This document shows, piece after piece, positions 9,566 through 19,575 of a DNA stretch of 64,000 bases; positions within the stretch are counted from its first letter, which is position 1; each line of letters starts with the position of its first letter. The DNA is from Schaalia turicensis ACS-279-V-Col4 (lineage in GTDB: Bacteria > Actinomycetota > Actinomycetes > Actinomycetales > Actinomycetaceae): assembly GCF_000296505.1 (NCBI RefSeq), contig NZ_JH815209.1:190908-254907 (forward strand), written 5' to 3'. A program made the translations under genes and the position numbers. The notes under the pieces were generated by a model, which ran no database searches, was not told the DNA's origin, and was given only the letters and a program-made list of their open reading frames with translations.

Positions 9566-12505
9566 TCAGTTCCAGAAGTAGGTATCCATCAATGCGCGTG
9601 CTTTGCGCGATCGACGAAGCCATTCTTCTTCCAGCTCACACTCGCTTGCCGCACCATATCCAAGAACGCGTGCCAGCGGGATAAGGTCCTTCGAGTCTCT
9701 GGGAACGGTATCGAGTTTAACTCCCGACATTCGCCCGGTTGTCAGCACGTTCGCCGCCCGGATTTGTGATGCGAGGCTCCACGCATTTTCCAACGTCTTC
9801 GCATCATGAGGAGCAATCCATCCCGAACGAGTTAATGCGCGCAGAGCATCAATCGTTGACGAGGTGCGTAAAGAGTCATCGGCATGAGCATGTTTCAGCT
9901 GAAGAAGCTGAACAATCCATTCGACGTCTGACAGGCCACCCGGCCCCAATTTCACGTGACGCGTGGGTTCGATGCCACGAGGCAGGCGTTCGCTTTCCAT
10001 TCTTGCTTTGAGCAGACGAATGTCTCTGATCTGGGCCTCGTCAATCGCGCTGCCATAGCGCACGCGGTCGATTAGCTCCCCCATCGAAAGCATCAGATCA
10101 TCGGGGCCGGCGAATACGCGCGCCCGAAGGAGCGCTTGGCGTTCCCAGGTCGATGCCCACTTGTCGTAATACTCCGCGTACGATTCGACGGTTCTGGACA
10201 TCGGTCCGTTGCGTCCTTCTGGACGTAGGTCTAGGTCAACGCTGACACTCATCTGCGCTGTGACCGTCCCCAGCAATGCTTTCACGCGGTTGATGATTGT
10301 CGTTGCAGCGTTCACAGCGTCGCTCTCGCTCACGCCATTGGTCGCGCGATGAAAAGCCATGACATCAGCGTCGGAGGCATAGTTTGATTCACGCCCACCG
10401 TAACGTCCCATCGCCACGAACCCAACGTCGACGCGGTGACCGTTCTTGAGTTCTTCTTCGCGTGTTGCAATCGCTAATGCGCCGACAACTGCTGCGTCCG
10501 TAGCATCGGAGATTGCCTGCCGCCTGGCTCCGATTCCAGTCACCAAATCGCTCATCGCAGCACGAGTAAGTTCACGCGAACGCATGGCTCGCACGCGATA
10601 TGCGGCCTTATCCGAATCTGCGTGGCGGTCAATCAACGAGGCCGCCTCGACTTTCAAAACCTCAGCTTCACGAGGGGCGAGGTCTTTATCAAGATCCAGC
10701 CAGGCGACTGCTTCGGGGCGATGTGACAGAGCCTCAGCGATCCACTTCGAGTTCGGCAGCATCTCGCAGAGCCTGGATGCGGCAACTCCGGAATCACGCA
10801 GGAGAGCCAAATACCAGTGAGAATCACCGATTTGCTCCGATAGAGCTCTAAAGTTCAGCAAGCCAAGGTCTGGATCTGCACCGTTGGAAAGCCACGAAAT
10901 AAAAACGGGCAGAAGATGACGCTGGATCTTCGCACGCCTGCTTGTGCCCTGCGAGAGGGCCGTGATGTGGGCAAGAGCTCCTCGGGGATCGCGATAGCCG
11001 ATGGCTTGAAGACGAGCCTGAGCACCATCGGAGTCCAACGTAGCTTCATCTGGGCTAAGGCCCGCAGTTGCCTGAACAATCGGACGATAGAACATGTCCT
11101 CATGGAGCATTCGAACACGATCTCGAATGCGTTTCAGTTCCTTCGCCAGAGCCTCAGAACTACCACAATGCTCAAGATCAACTCCCCTACCCACCGCTCG
11201 AAGTTCGTTCGCTGACGTAGGGATCAGGTGGGTGCGACGCATGCGTTGAAGCTGAATACGGTGTTCAACAGCACGCAGGAAGCAGTAGCATTCACGCAAT
11301 TCTTGAGCATCGCTACGCGCCACATAACCACCGTCGCTAAGGCGAGACAGCGCATCCAACGTTGATCTGGCGTGAAGCGAATCATCGGTACGACCGTGGA
11401 CCAGTTGCAACAGCTGCACGGTGAACTCGACATCACGCAGGCCACCTCGCCCGAGCTTCAGTTCACGGTCAGCTTCACGACGGGGAATCGTGTTTTCAAC
11501 GCGACGTCGCATTGCTCGAGCATTTTCAACAAAGCCATCACGCCCCGTAGCATTCCAAATGTACGGAGAAGCAACACGGAAAAAGGCCTGACCAAGCTCC
11601 ATATCGCCAGCTGCCGGGCGAGCTTTAAGAAGAGCCTGGAACTCCCACGTTTCAGCCCACTTATCCCAATACTGTGTGAACGAGTCAAGTGTTCGCACAA
11701 GCGCACCATGACGCCCTTCGGGACGCAGATTCGCATCCACGCTCCAGAGTGGCTGTTCATTACCCGGACCCGAACATACCTGAGCCGAAAGCGCTGCCAT
11801 GCGCGTACCCAGTTCGATGGCACTACGCTCATCAACACCCTCAGCCGGGGCAACAACGTACATCACGTCAACGTCGGAAATGTAGTTAAGTTCTTGAGCG
11901 CCTGTTTTTCCCATCGCAATAATCGAAAGACGAGCATTACCCTGCGGATCAATATCTCGTCGTGCCAGTGCGAGGGCAGCTTCGAGTGCAGCGTCAGCAA
12001 GCGCCGCAAGGCGCACACCGACTTCCGGCATATAATCGGGTGGGTTCGGGTGCGTAGCATCGTCAGCAACGAGGTCCAACAAAACTCTGCGATACGCACG
12101 ACGCACATCGTCGCCGTTGTAGCCGGGACCCGCAACGGGCATCTGCGACGCTGGATCAGCCCCCACTGCTTGAAGGAGCTCCGTCAACGGTTCATCGGGT
12201 TCAACAAGCAAGCCATCAATGCGTGAAGGGTCAGCAATCAGGTAATCGCCCCACCAGGAAGATGCACCAAAAACCGCGACCAGGCGCCGAAGCCCATTGC
12301 CCCCGTGTTCAGCGATTGCGGCTAATTGAGTAGGGGCGGCCTCGTGAAAACGCAGGCAGGTTACCAGCGCGGAATCTGGATCGGCGCAGGCGTTGAACAG
12401 CGGTAGCCACTCGCCTAGCTCGCCGGGTAGGTCAGCCAAAAATGACGCTGCTCGCACCGGATCCAAGAAACCGCTACCGCGGAGGTCCTTAGGGACGACC
12501 TCCAT
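9566..12505 (-). CDS. glnE: Glutamine synthetase adenylyltransferase/deadenylylase GlnE
   Basis: Bifunctional nucleotidyltransferase that adds AMP to, or removes it from, glutamine synthetase in response to nitrogen status. The 979-residue length fits the family. Two nucleotidyltransferase cores are visible: an N-terminal one with GKTGAQELNYISDVDVMYV, and a C-terminal one with GRYGGRESNYASDADVMAF. Each is followed by a helical domain containing KLGRGGLRDVE or KLGPGGLSDVE. Both cores keep the SDxD metal-binding acids, so both activities are plausible. The ATG overlaps the glnA stop by one base (TGATG). Confidence 0.96.
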   Translation of the reverse strand: MEVVPKDLRGSGFLDPVRAASFLADLPGELGEWLPLFNACADPDSALVTCLRFHEAAPTQLAAIAEHGGNGLRRLVAVFGASSWWGDYLIADPSRIDGLLVEPDEPLTELLQAVGADPASQMPVAGPGYNGDDVRRAYRRVLLDLVADDATHPNPPDYMPEVGVRLAALADAALEAALALARRDIDPQGNARLSIIAMGKTGAQELNYISDVDVMYVVAPAEGVDERSAIELGTRMAALSAQVCSGPGNEQPLWSVDANLRPEGRHGALVRTLDSFTQYWDKWAETWEFQALLKARPAAGDMELGQAFFRVASPYIWNATGRDGFVENARAMRRRVENTIPRREADRELKLGRGGLRDVEFTVQLLQLVHGRTDDSLHARSTLDALSRLSDGGYVARSDAQELRECYCFLRAVEHRIQLQRMRRTHLIPTSANELRAVGRGVDLEHCGSSEALAKELKRIRDRVRMLHEDMFYRPIVQATAGLSPDEATLDSDGAQARLQAIGYRDPRGALAHITALSQGTSRRAKIQRHLLPVFISWLSNGADPDLGLLNFRALSEQIGDSHWYLALLRDSGVAASRLCEMLPNSKWIAEALSHRPEAVAWLDLDKDLAPREAEVLKVEAASLIDRHADSDKAAYRVRAMRSRELTRAAMSDLVTGIGARRQAISDATDAAVVGALAIATREEELKNGHRVDVGFVAMGRYGGRESNYASDADVMAFHRATNGVSESDAVNAATTIINRVKALLGTVTAQMSVSVDLDLRPEGRNGPMSRTVESYAEYYDKWASTWERQALLRARVFAGPDDLMLSMGELIDRVRYGSAIDEAQIRDIRLLKARMESERLPRGIEPTRHVKLGPGGLSDVEWIVQLLQLKHAHADDSLRTSSTIDALRALTRSGWIAPHDAKTLENAWSLASQIRAANVLTTGRMSGVKLDTVPRDSKDLIPLARVLGYGAASECELEEEWLRRSRKARALMDTYFWN

Positions 12506-13839
12506 CAGTAGACCTTGAGGAACTGGCGAATCTCCTGAGGCGTCACCTGCTGGCGGTACTCACGCCATTCCTTTTCCTTGTTGCGCACAACGTAGTCGAA
12601 GACCTCTTCACCAAGAGCACCGGCAACCAAGTCAGATTCGCGCATCAAACGAACCGCGGAAGCCAATGACGTCGGCAGAGCCTCGATCCCCATCACCTGG
12701 CGTTCGCGATCCGTCAGATCCCAAACATTGTCCTCAGCTTCGGGGACAAGTTCGAGGCGATGTTCAATGCCGTCAAGACCTGCAGTGATCAGAACGGCGA
12801 GTGCAAGATACGGGTTCGCAGCCGGATCCAAGGCACGGTACTCAATGCGTGCTGCCGTACGCTTTTCAGGCTTGTACAGCGGGACTCGAATCAACGCGGA
12901 GCGATTGTTATGACCCCAGCACACGTAAGACGGAGCCTCGCCCCCACCCCAGAGGCGCTTATAGGAGTTCACGTGCTGATTGGTGACAGCAGCGATCTCG
13001 CGAGCATGTTCCAAGAGCCCCGCAATGAAGTGGCGCCCCGTGCGTGACAGCTGATAGTCACCTGACGGATCGTAGAAGGCATTTTCTTCACCTTCGAGCA
13101 GTGAAAGGTGCGTATGCATACCCGAACCCGGATGGTCAATAAAGGGCTTGGGCATAAACAGTGCGGCAAGGTTCTCGCGCAACGCGACCTCTTCGATGAC
13201 GGTTCGAGCGGTCATGATGTTGTCGGCAGCACTCACCGCATCGACTGCACGCAGGTCGATTTCATTTTGACCGGGGCCACCTTCGTGGTGAGAGAACTCG
13301 ACCGCAATGCCCATATCTTCGAGCATACGAACCGCGCGACGACGGAAATCATTCGAATGCCCACGCGCAACATGATCGAAATACCCCGCAGAATCAACAG
13401 GCTTCAAGTTGTCGACACTGATCGGCTGTTGGAGCAGATAGAACTCAATCTCAGGGTGAACCATCACAGTGAAGCCGCGCTCTTGGGCTCGTTCAACAAC
13501 GCGTTCCAACACGCCGCGAGGGTCACTACGTGCAGCCTGACCATCGGGGGTCAACACGTCGCAGAACATTCGAGCAACGGGATCTTCTTCCCCTCGCCAC
13601 GGCAACATCTGGAATGTCGAAGCATCCGGACGCAGCAACATGTCGGACTCGTGCACGCGGGTCATGCCTTCAATCACCGAACCGTCGAAACCGATACCTT
13701 CAGCGAAAGCATCTTCCAACTCGCCCGGGTCAATTGCTACAGACTTCAAGACACCAGCGACATCTGTAAACCACAGGCGAATAAAGCGAATGTCGCGGGC
13801 AGCAACCTCGCGCAGAACCTTTTCCTGGATGGAGTCCAC
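12505..13839 (-). CDS. glnA2: Type I glutamine synthetase, GlnA2-like
   Basis: Makes glutamine from glutamate, ammonia and ATP, or acts as a paralogue with related substrates. The 444-residue protein has the synthetase N-terminal beta-grasp (FTDVAGVLKSVAI), the IEGMTRVHESDMLLRPD loop, and the catalytic FIDHPGSGMHTHLSL region. At the place where adenylylated enzymes have NLYDLP, this protein reads NVWDL with Trp373. It therefore lacks the tyrosine modified by GlnE. In actinobacteria a glnA2 paralogue commonly sits beside glnE, and the regulated GlnA1 lies elsewhere. The start is GTG with AAGAAGAG upstream. Confidence 0.93.
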   Translation of the reverse strand: MDSIQEKVLREVAARDIRFIRLWFTDVAGVLKSVAIDPGELEDAFAEGIGFDGSVIEGMTRVHESDMLLRPDASTFQMLPWRGEEDPVARMFCDVLTPDGQAARSDPRGVLERVVERAQERGFTVMVHPEIEFYLLQQPISVDNLKPVDSAGYFDHVARGHSNDFRRRAVRMLEDMGIAVEFSHHEGGPGQNEIDLRAVDAVSAADNIMTARTVIEEVALRENLAALFMPKPFIDHPGSGMHTHLSLLEGEENAFYDPSGDYQLSRTGRHFIAGLLEHAREIAAVTNQHVNSYKRLWGGGEAPSYVCWGHNNRSALIRVPLYKPEKRTAARIEYRALDPAANPYLALAVLITAGLDGIEHRLELVPEAEDNVWDLTDRERQVMGIEALPTSLASAVRLMRESDLVAGALGEEVFDYVVRNKEKEWREYRQQVTPQEIRQFLKVY

Positions 13840-13910
13840 GAGTCTCTTCTTTCAATCGGGGGCGATGGTGAGGGGGATGGTCAAGAACACGTCGTCCACA
13901 CCGGACAGTT

Positions 13911-14801
13911 TTACTTGTTCGGGTTAAAACCCTTCGCAATGGAATCCAGAGCAGCCGTCAGTTCGGTGGGAACAACCCACACCTTCGACGAATCCCCCTT
14001 GGCAAGTTCCGGAAGCATCTGCAAGTACTGGTAGCTCAGCAGATCAGGCGTTGGATTGCCCTCGTGGATCGACTGGAAGACGGTACCGATAGCTTCTGCT
14101 TGACCGCGGGCGCGAGTGACAGCCGCCTGAGCTTGTCCTTCAGCCTTCAAGATGGCGGACTGCTTTTCACCCTCAGCCTGAAGGATCTGCGACTGACGGA
14201 CACCTTCAGCAGTCAGAATCGCTGCACGTTTATCACGTTCGGCTCGCAACTGCTGTTCCATGGCCTGCTGAATCGACGGTGGCGGATCAATTGCCTTCAA
14301 CTCAACGCGATTCACGCGGATACCCCAGCGTCCCGTTGCTTCATCAAGAACACCACGAAGCTGAGTGTTGATCGAGTCGCGACTCGTCAGCGTCTGCTCG
14401 AGGTCGAGCGAGCCAATGACATTACGGAGCGTCGTCACCGTCAGCTGTTCGATTGCCTGAATGAAGTTCGCAATCTCGTAGGTCGCGTGCATTGGATCCG
14501 TGACCTGGTAGTAAATCACCGAGTCGATGGAAACCACGACGTTATCGGCGGTAATCACCGGCTGTGGAGGGAAGCTGGTGACCTGTTCACGCAGGTCAAC
14601 GCGCGCTGCAATACGGTCAAAGAACGGAATCAGCACATGCAAACCACCGTACATTACCGTGTGAAAACGACCGAGGCGCTCGATCACCAACGCGCGAGGC
14701 TGGGGAACAATCTGGACGCTCTTGGCAAGGATGACCACAACAAGGATCAACAGGAGCCCAGCAACGAAGGGACCAATACTCATCTCCACGGCGACACTCA
14801 C
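13911..14801 (-). CDS. SPFH/Band 7 domain membrane protein
   Basis: Stomatin/prohibitin-type scaffold of 296 residues. One N-terminal helix (FVAGLLLILVVVILAK) is followed by the SPFH domain (RALVIERLGRFHTVMYGGLH). A long Ala/Glu/Gln coiled-coil then includes ILTAEGVRQSQILQAEGEKQS. Proteins of this group organise membrane microdomains, and QmcA/slipin relatives pair with NfeD proteins. It overlaps the upstream NfeD gene by four bases (GTGA), so both are probably co-translated. An ATG six codons in is an alternative start. Confidence 0.9.
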   Translation of the reverse strand: MSVAVEMSIGPFVAGLLLILVVVILAKSVQIVPQPRALVIERLGRFHTVMYGGLHVLIPFFDRIAARVDLREQVTSFPPQPVITADNVVVSIDSVIYYQVTDPMHATYEIANFIQAIEQLTVTTLRNVIGSLDLEQTLTSRDSINTQLRGVLDEATGRWGIRVNRVELKAIDPPPSIQQAMEQQLRAERDKRAAILTAEGVRQSQILQAEGEKQSAILKAEGQAQAAVTRARGQAEAIGTVFQSIHEGNPTPDLLSYQYLQMLPELAKGDSSKVWVVPTELTAALDSIAKGFNPNK

Positions 14802-15262
14802 CCTTTCTGTTCTTCGAATGTTTTACTACGGTTCTCGACGGATGTAACAACCGCCGTAGCACCGTCGATCTCGCACACATACGCATGCTCGCCCACAAGA
14901 AGGGGCTTCTCGTCGATTGTGCGGGCAGACCAGACTTCGCCATCAAGTTTCACGCGACCACTGCTGGCGTTCACGGTTTCAATCACATCGACCTGTCGCC
15001 CAATCAAGGCGTGCACATTGGTTTTCACGTTCGTTTGCGACCAGAGCATACGCATTTTCAGCCACGGACGAAGCGCACAAAGAAAGACCAGCGAGCAGAC
15101 CACAAAAACGCCGACTTCGGGCCAGAGCCCAGGGACAACAAGAGAGGTTAACGCCGCTGCTAAACCACCGATGGCAAGCATGAGGAACACAAGGTCAACC
15201 GTTGCCATCTCAATCAGTCCAAGAACGATGGCAACAATCACCCACCACAAAGCGTGCGTCAT
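14798..15262 (-). CDS. NfeD-like membrane protein
   Basis: 154 residues with three or four membrane segments in the first 75 (HALWWVIVAIVLGLIEMAT, VFLMLAIGGLAAALTSLVV, VGVFVVCSLVFLCAL). A C-terminal OB-fold of the NfeD type follows (ALIGRQVDVIETVNASSGRVKLDGEVWSAR, seen in shorter pieces). NfeD proteins partner with SPFH proteins; this short form lacks the ClpP-like protease domain of long NfeD. The ATG at 15262 is preceded by GGGGAG at five bases and is preferred over GTG 15268. It overlaps the SPFH gene by four bases. Confidence 0.88.
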   Translation of the reverse strand: MTHALWWVIVAIVLGLIEMATVDLVFLMLAIGGLAAALTSLVVPGLWPEVGVFVVCSLVFLCALRPWLKMRMLWSQTNVKTNVHALIGRQVDVIETVNASSGRVKLDGEVWSARTIDEKPLLVGEHAYVCEIDGATAVVTSVENRSKTFEEQKG

Positions 15263-15311
15263 ACACACTCCCCTTTGTCCGACGTGTCCACGGTGATACC
15301 TATGAAGAGAC

Positions 15312-16097
15312 TTACCTGACGGCGCGAGCCCACCAGCGTCCGTTGTCGTTACCGGCGCTCAGAGGCAGACAATACGTCGCTGACAGATTCACTCCGGTGA
15401 TGACGGAATCAATGACACCCGACTGGACGACCTTTGCTCCGTCCATCAAGACCGCGTGCGTCATTCCGCTGGGAATTTCTTCCACCTGGTGTGTAACCAA
15501 AATGACCTGCGGAGCATGCGGACCGGAAATGATCTCTTCAAGAGCTCCGATCAATAGTTCGCGGGCGCCAAGATCCAAGCCAGCGGTGGGCTCATCAAGA
15601 ATCAGGACCTCCGGGTCTGTCATCAGGCTTCGAGCAAGCAACACACGTTGCGCTTCGCCCTCAGAGAGAGTTCCAAACTGACGATCCGCCAAATGATCAA
15701 TACCGAAAGCAACAAGCAGATTGTCGCAACGCGCATCATCTTGAGCTTCGTATTCTTCGTCGCGATGAATTGCGATACCCCACGCTGCCGTGCGAACAAG
15801 GTCGCGAACAGTTTGGTGTGCACGAATGGAGGGGGCAAGCGACTTCGAAACAAGTGCAACGCGGGAAGCAAGTTCTTGACGGTCGAGAGCAAAAATGTCT
15901 TCGCCATCAAGTTTCACGGTGCCCTGCGCCAATGCTTCACGACCGGCTAGCGCTCGGATAAGAGTTGTCTTACCCGCGCCATTCGGGCCAAGAATCACCC
16001 AATGCTGGCCTTGCTCGGTGCTAAAAGACACCGAATCAAGAATCGCAGTTCCACGTTTGCTTACAGTTGCATCCACACATTCAAGGACATAAGTCAT
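15312..16097 (-). CDS. ABC transporter ATP-binding protein
   Basis: Single ATPase subunit of 261 residues. Walker A (GPNGAGKTT) is at 37-45, the signature is LSEGEAQRVLLARSL, Walker B is VLILDEPTAGLD, and the switch His is in LVTHQVEEIP. The closest recognisable group is the stand-alone ModF/YlmA-like ATPases that lack an adjacent permease, and no permease gene is nearby. The function is therefore unassigned. The ATG has TAGGCT seven bases upstream instead of a clear Shine-Dalgarno. The NfeD gene starts 49 bases downstream. Confidence 0.85.
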   Translation of the reverse strand: MTYVLECVDATVSKRGTAILDSVSFSTEQGQHWVILGPNGAGKTTLIRALAGREALAQGTVKLDGEDIFALDRQELASRVALVSKSLAPSIRAHQTVRDLVRTAAWGIAIHRDEEYEAQDDARCDNLLVAFGIDHLADRQFGTLSEGEAQRVLLARSLMTDPEVLILDEPTAGLDLGARELLIGALEEIISGPHAPQVILVTHQVEEIPSGMTHAVLMDGAKVVQSGVIDSVITGVNLSATYCLPLSAGNDNGRWWARAVR

Positions 16098-16110
16098 ACC
16101 TATAAGCCTA
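16098..16110 (-). promoter_or_regulatory. Putative -10 box for ABC ATPase gene (leaderless)
   Basis: Minus-strand TAGGCT (16110-16105) lies seven bases before the ATG at 16097. The same hexamer precedes glgC and yaaA at six bases. This suggests initiation at or next to the start codon. Confidence 0.45.
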
Positions 16111-16139
16111 CCTTTGTCACCGAAATATGATCGGCTGAC

Positions 16140-17363
16140 TCACACCAGTGTGCGATACAGATCCGCGGTCTTCTGGCCGATGGCATCCCAAGAGAAGTGG
16201 TCGCGAGCACGCGTCAGGCCTGCCACTCCCATCGTCTTGGCGCCCTGAGGGTTATCGAGGACTGCGATCAGGCGCTCGGCCATATCATGAACGAAGGTAT
16301 CGGGCTTCAGAGGAGTGCCGGTGCCGTCATTCATTTGTTCGATCGGAACCAGATAGCCGGTCTCGCCGTCGACGATGACATCGGGAATACCGCCAGTTGC
16401 CGTACCAACAACGGGCAGGCCCAGCGCCATCGCTTCGAGGTTCACGATACCGAGTGGCTCGTAGACCGACGGGGTGATGAACACGGTCGACGCATCCAGA
16501 ATTGCTGCAATGTCGGGCTGCGGGAGCATCTCAGAGATGAGGATGACGCCCTGACGCTTCGCCTGCAGGTCCTTCACAAGCGCGTCGACTTCGGCTGCAA
16601 TCTGCGGAGTATCGGGAGCACCCGCACACAAAACAATCTGAACGTCATCGGGAAGCAGGTTCGCTGCGCGCAGGAAATGGGGCAGACCCTTTTGACGCGT
16701 AATGCGTCCAACGAACACAACGGTTCGCTTGGTCGGATCAATCGAATACGTCTTCAGAACGCGTTCTTGGTTCTCGCGTTCAGCGTCGGTAGACGGAGCA
16801 CGCCACTTCGCCAGATCAATGCCGTTGTGAATGACGTGAACCTTCGCGTCATCAACGTTCGGGTAGGAGCGCACAATGTCGGCCTTCATACCGTTCGAAA
16901 CTGCAACAATGCCGGCCGCGGCCTCGTACGACGTCTTCTCGATGTAGGAAGAAATGCGGTAGCCACCACCCAGCTGCTCGGCTTTCCAGGGGCGCAAGGG
17001 CTCCAGAGAGTGTGCTGAAATGACGTGCGGAATGTCGTGAAGCAGAGCCGAAAGATGGCCGGCAAAGTTTGCGTACCAGGTGTGCGAGTGAACCAAGTCT
17101 GCGCCTTCGGTCTGGGCCGCGATGGAAAGATCTACCCCGAGTGTCTTCAGTGCCGCGTTCGCTCCTGCCAGTTCCACTAGGTCAGCGTGGCCGACGACTC
17201 CAGTTTCGGCTCCTTCGGTTCCGGGTTCACGAGGCCCGTCAAACGCGTGAACTCGAACCTCGTCGAGGCGGGGACGCAGAACTTTAGCAAGTTCAGTAAC
17301 GTGAACACCTGCACCTCCATAAACAAAGGGCGGATACTCGCGGGTCAGCAGGTCAACGCGCAT
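16140..17363 (-). CDS. glgM: Glycogen synthase / maltose-1-phosphate synthase (GlgM-type GT4)
   Basis: GT4-fold glucosyltransferase of 407 residues, the actinobacterial type annotated glgA but shown in mycobacteria to make alpha-maltose-1-phosphate from ADP-glucose. It opens MRVDLLTREYPPFVYGGAGV, containing the N-terminal GGAG nucleotide-sugar loop. The GT-B C-terminal half has VFVGRITRQKG and the donor-binding segment FITPSVYEPLGIVNLEAMA. The start at 17363 is supported by GAAAGGA six bases upstream; an in-frame ATG 20 codons earlier lacks support. It diverges from glgC, which supplies its ADP-glucose. Confidence 0.92.
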   Translation of the reverse strand: MRVDLLTREYPPFVYGGAGVHVTELAKVLRPRLDEVRVHAFDGPREPGTEGAETGVVGHADLVELAGANAALKTLGVDLSIAAQTEGADLVHSHTWYANFAGHLSALLHDIPHVISAHSLEPLRPWKAEQLGGGYRISSYIEKTSYEAAAGIVAVSNGMKADIVRSYPNVDDAKVHVIHNGIDLAKWRAPSTDAERENQERVLKTYSIDPTKRTVVFVGRITRQKGLPHFLRAANLLPDDVQIVLCAGAPDTPQIAAEVDALVKDLQAKRQGVILISEMLPQPDIAAILDASTVFITPSVYEPLGIVNLEAMALGLPVVGTATGGIPDVIVDGETGYLVPIEQMNDGTGTPLKPDTFVHDMAERLIAVLDNPQGAKTMGVAGLTRARDHFSWDAIGQKTADLYRTLV

Positions 17364-17527
17364 GATGGTCCTTTCAGGGAAGGCACAAACTTCTTGAGCT
17401 AGCCTATCGCGGGCACAGAGCACTCACCGACGAATCCCCGCATGCGTGCACACAGTTGCGCATTCAATGACCATATGTGATGGGCGCCACACAGTGGAAT
17501 ATGCGTGCAGGATCACACTGACTCTCA

Positions 17528-17539
17528 TAGGCTTAGCCC
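17528..17539 (+). promoter_or_regulatory. Putative -10 box for leaderless glgC mRNA
   Basis: TAGGCT at 17528-17533 is followed by six bases and the glgC ATG at 17540. No Shine-Dalgarno is present. The 176-base glgM-glgC intergenic region must hold both divergent promoters; I see no clear -35 box. Confidence 0.5.
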
Positions 17540-18778
17540 ATGGCCAAAAATCATGTTCTCGCAATTGTTCTTGCAGGTGGTGAGGGGAAGCGACTGATGC
17601 CGCTGACCGACGACCGCGCTAAGCCCGCTGTTCCCTTCGGCGGACACTATCGTTTGATCGACTTTGCTCTGTCCAACATCGTGAACTCCGGTTATTTGAA
17701 GATCATCGTGTTGACCCAGTACAAGTCCCACTCGCTTGACCGCCACGTCACCAAGACCTGGTACACATCTCCCCTTCTCGGTAACTTCATCGCCCCTGTT
17801 CCGGCTCAGCAACGTCGCGGGCCTCACTGGTACTTGGGTAGCGCTGACGCTATCTACCAGTCCCTGAACATCGTCGATGATGAGCAACCCGACTACATCG
17901 TCATCATTGGTGCCGACAACATCTACCGTATGGACTTCTCTCAGATGGTGCAGCACCACATCGATTCTGGACTCCCGGCCACGGTCGCAGGCATCCGTCA
18001 GCCGATCGAACTTGCTTCCGCTCTCGGCGTGATCGACTCGGCAGACGGCAAGATCAACCAGTTCCTCGAAAAGCCGAAGAACGCTGCCGGCCTTGCCGAC
18101 GATCCCACCAAGGTGCTCGCTTCCATGGGCAACTACGTGTTCACCACGAAGGACCTGATCAAGGCTCTCCGCGAGGACGCACACAACCCCGAGTCCAAGC
18201 ACGATATGGGTGGCAACATCATCCCGTGGTTCGTCGAGCGTGGCGAGTGCGGTGTATACGACTTCCAAGACAACGACGTCCCGGGTTCGACCGACCGCGA
18301 CCGTAACTACTGGCGCGACGTTGGTACCCTCGATGCCTACTACGATGCCAACATGGACCTGATTTCAGTCCACCCCGTGTTCAACCTGTACAACCGCAAG
18401 TGGCCGACGATGACGATGATCGACGGTTCCTTGCCACCGGCTAAGTTCGTGTACGGTGAAGAGCACTCGCGAATGGGTCACGCTGTTGATTCCTTCGTCT
18501 CCCCCGGGGTCATCATTTCCGGTGGCGAGGTCTACCACTCGGTTATCTCCCCCGGTTGCTACATACACTCCTGGGCTCAAGTCACTGACTCGGTTGTCAT
18601 GGATGGGTGCCGTATTGGTCGCCACGCAGTGGTATCCAAGGCAATCCTCGACAAGAACGTTGTTCTTGAAGAAGGCGCTGTCATTGGTCTTGACCTCACG
18701 CGCGACCGGGAACGTGGCTTCACCGTTACGGATTCCGGTATCACCGTTGTCCCCAAAGGAACGGTTGTTACCCGTTGA
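17540..18778 (+). CDS. glgC: Glucose-1-phosphate adenylyltransferase GlgC
   Basis: Makes ADP-glucose from glucose 1-phosphate and ATP, the committed step of bacterial glycogen synthesis. The 412-residue protein has the nucleotidyltransferase signature [14 protein letters not shown] near its N-terminus and the [14 protein letters not shown] and [10 protein letters not shown] motifs. The glucose-1-phosphate loop (FLEKPK) follows, and then a C-terminal left-handed beta-helix. The full length and intact motifs indicate an active enzyme. The stop codon overlaps the serB TTG start. Confidence 0.97.
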   Translation: MAKNHVLAIVLAGGEGKRLMPLTDDRAKPAVPFGGHYRLIDFALSNIVNSGYLKIIVLTQYKSHSLDRHVTKTWYTSPLLGNFIAPVPAQQRRGPHWYLGSADAIYQSLNIVDDEQPDYIVIIGADNIYRMDFSQMVQHHIDSGLPATVAGIRQPIELASALGVIDSADGKINQFLEKPKNAAGLADDPTKVLASMGNYVFTTKDLIKALREDAHNPESKHDMGGNIIPWFVERGECGVYDFQDNDVPGSTDRDRNYWRDVGTLDAYYDANMDLISVHPVFNLYNRKWPTMTMIDGSLPPAKFVYGEEHSRMGHAVDSFVSPGVIISGGEVYHSVISPGCYIHSWAQVTDSVVMDGCRIGRHAVVSKAILDKNVVLEEGAVIGLDLTRDRERGFTVTDSGITVVPKGTVVTR

Positions 18779-19485
18779 GTAATACACCCCGTTCTCTCCC
18801 GGATGCTTCGGCGTTCGGGAGAGACGCATTTTCACCCCCGCCTCGCCTGATCGTCACTGATGTTGATTCGACTTTGATCGCCCAAGAAGTCATCGAAGAG
18901 TTGGCGCATTTCGCTGGGACGCGCGGGCAGGTTGCTGACATCACCGCGCGGGCAATGAACGGCGAGATAGACTTCGCCGAATCTTTGCGCCTCCGTGTCT
19001 CCACCTTGGCGGGCGTTCCCGCTACGGTGTTCGATGAGGTTCTTCATTCGATCACTCCCACCCCCGGTGTGTGCGATCTGATTGATGCGGTTCATGCCCA
19101 CGGTGGTTTTTTCGGTGTGGTCTCAGGTGGCTTCGAGGAAGTTGTTGCTCCTCTTTGTCACCAGCTGAACATCGATCATTACTTGGCTAACCGACTTGAG
19201 GTCACCAACGGCTTCTTGACGGGTAAGGTCCTGGGGGCAATCGTGACCGCGGACGCCAAGGTGCAGGCGTTGGAAGGGTGGCGTCTATTGCACGGACTGG
19301 ATGTTAACCAGACAGTCGCCATCGGAGATGGAGCAAACGATATTCCAATGCTCCAACGGGCAGGCTTGGGAATTGCTTTCTGCGCGAAGCCCACAGTTCG
19401 TGAGCAAGTGAAGTATTCGCTGAACGTTGCACAACTGGATCTCTTGATTGAGCCATTGGGACTATCTGGGGTTCCTCGCACCTAG
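18775..19485 (+). CDS. serB: Phosphoserine phosphatase SerB
   Basis: HAD-superfamily hydrolase of 236 residues that converts phosphoserine to serine. The catalytic DVDSTL motif places the nucleophile and general acid at Asp29 and Asp31. Motif II is VVSGGFEEV, and motif IV is [12 protein letters not shown]. It lacks the N-terminal ACT domains of longer actinobacterial SerB2 proteins. The TTG start overlapping the glgC stop is the only start that precedes the HAD core in a coupled position; the first 23 residues look unstructured, so the true start could differ slightly. Confidence 0.9.
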   Translation: MSNTPRSLPDASAFGRDAFSPPPRLIVTDVDSTLIAQEVIEELAHFAGTRGQVADITARAMNGEIDFAESLRLRVSTLAGVPATVFDEVLHSITPTPGVCDLIDAVHAHGGFFGVVSGGFEEVVAPLCHQLNIDHYLANRLEVTNGFLTGKVLGAIVTADAKVQALEGWRLLHGLDVNQTVAIGDGANDIPMLQRAGLGIAFCAKPTVREQVKYSLNVAQLDLLIEPLGLSGVPRT

Positions 19486-19538
19486 GCGCACACTGAGTAC
19501 CAACAAATTCTCAATTGTCGGAGCTTTTTGATTAAAGG

Positions 19539-19574
19539 CGTATCGGATCGGAAATGGTCATCCGATCCGATACG
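19539..19574. terminator. Bidirectional hairpin between serB and Nudix genes
   Basis: A perfect 13-bp inverted repeat, CGTATCGGATCGG and its complement, with a 10-base loop lies between two convergent genes. The flanks are only moderately T-rich, so termination efficiency is uncertain. Confidence 0.6.
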
Positions 19575-19575
19575 T

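Noticed and set aside
16095..16113. Third iron box upstream of the ABC ATPase
   Set aside because: Half of the sequence resembles the consensus (AGCCTACCT) but is one base short in the core and the other half does not match.
17525..18268. Long open frame antisense to glgC
   Set aside because: It is an out-of-frame shadow of a strongly conserved gene, with no independent domain or ribosome-binding site. Similar shadows opposite aceE, pdxS, secD and the SPFH gene were dismissed for the same reason.
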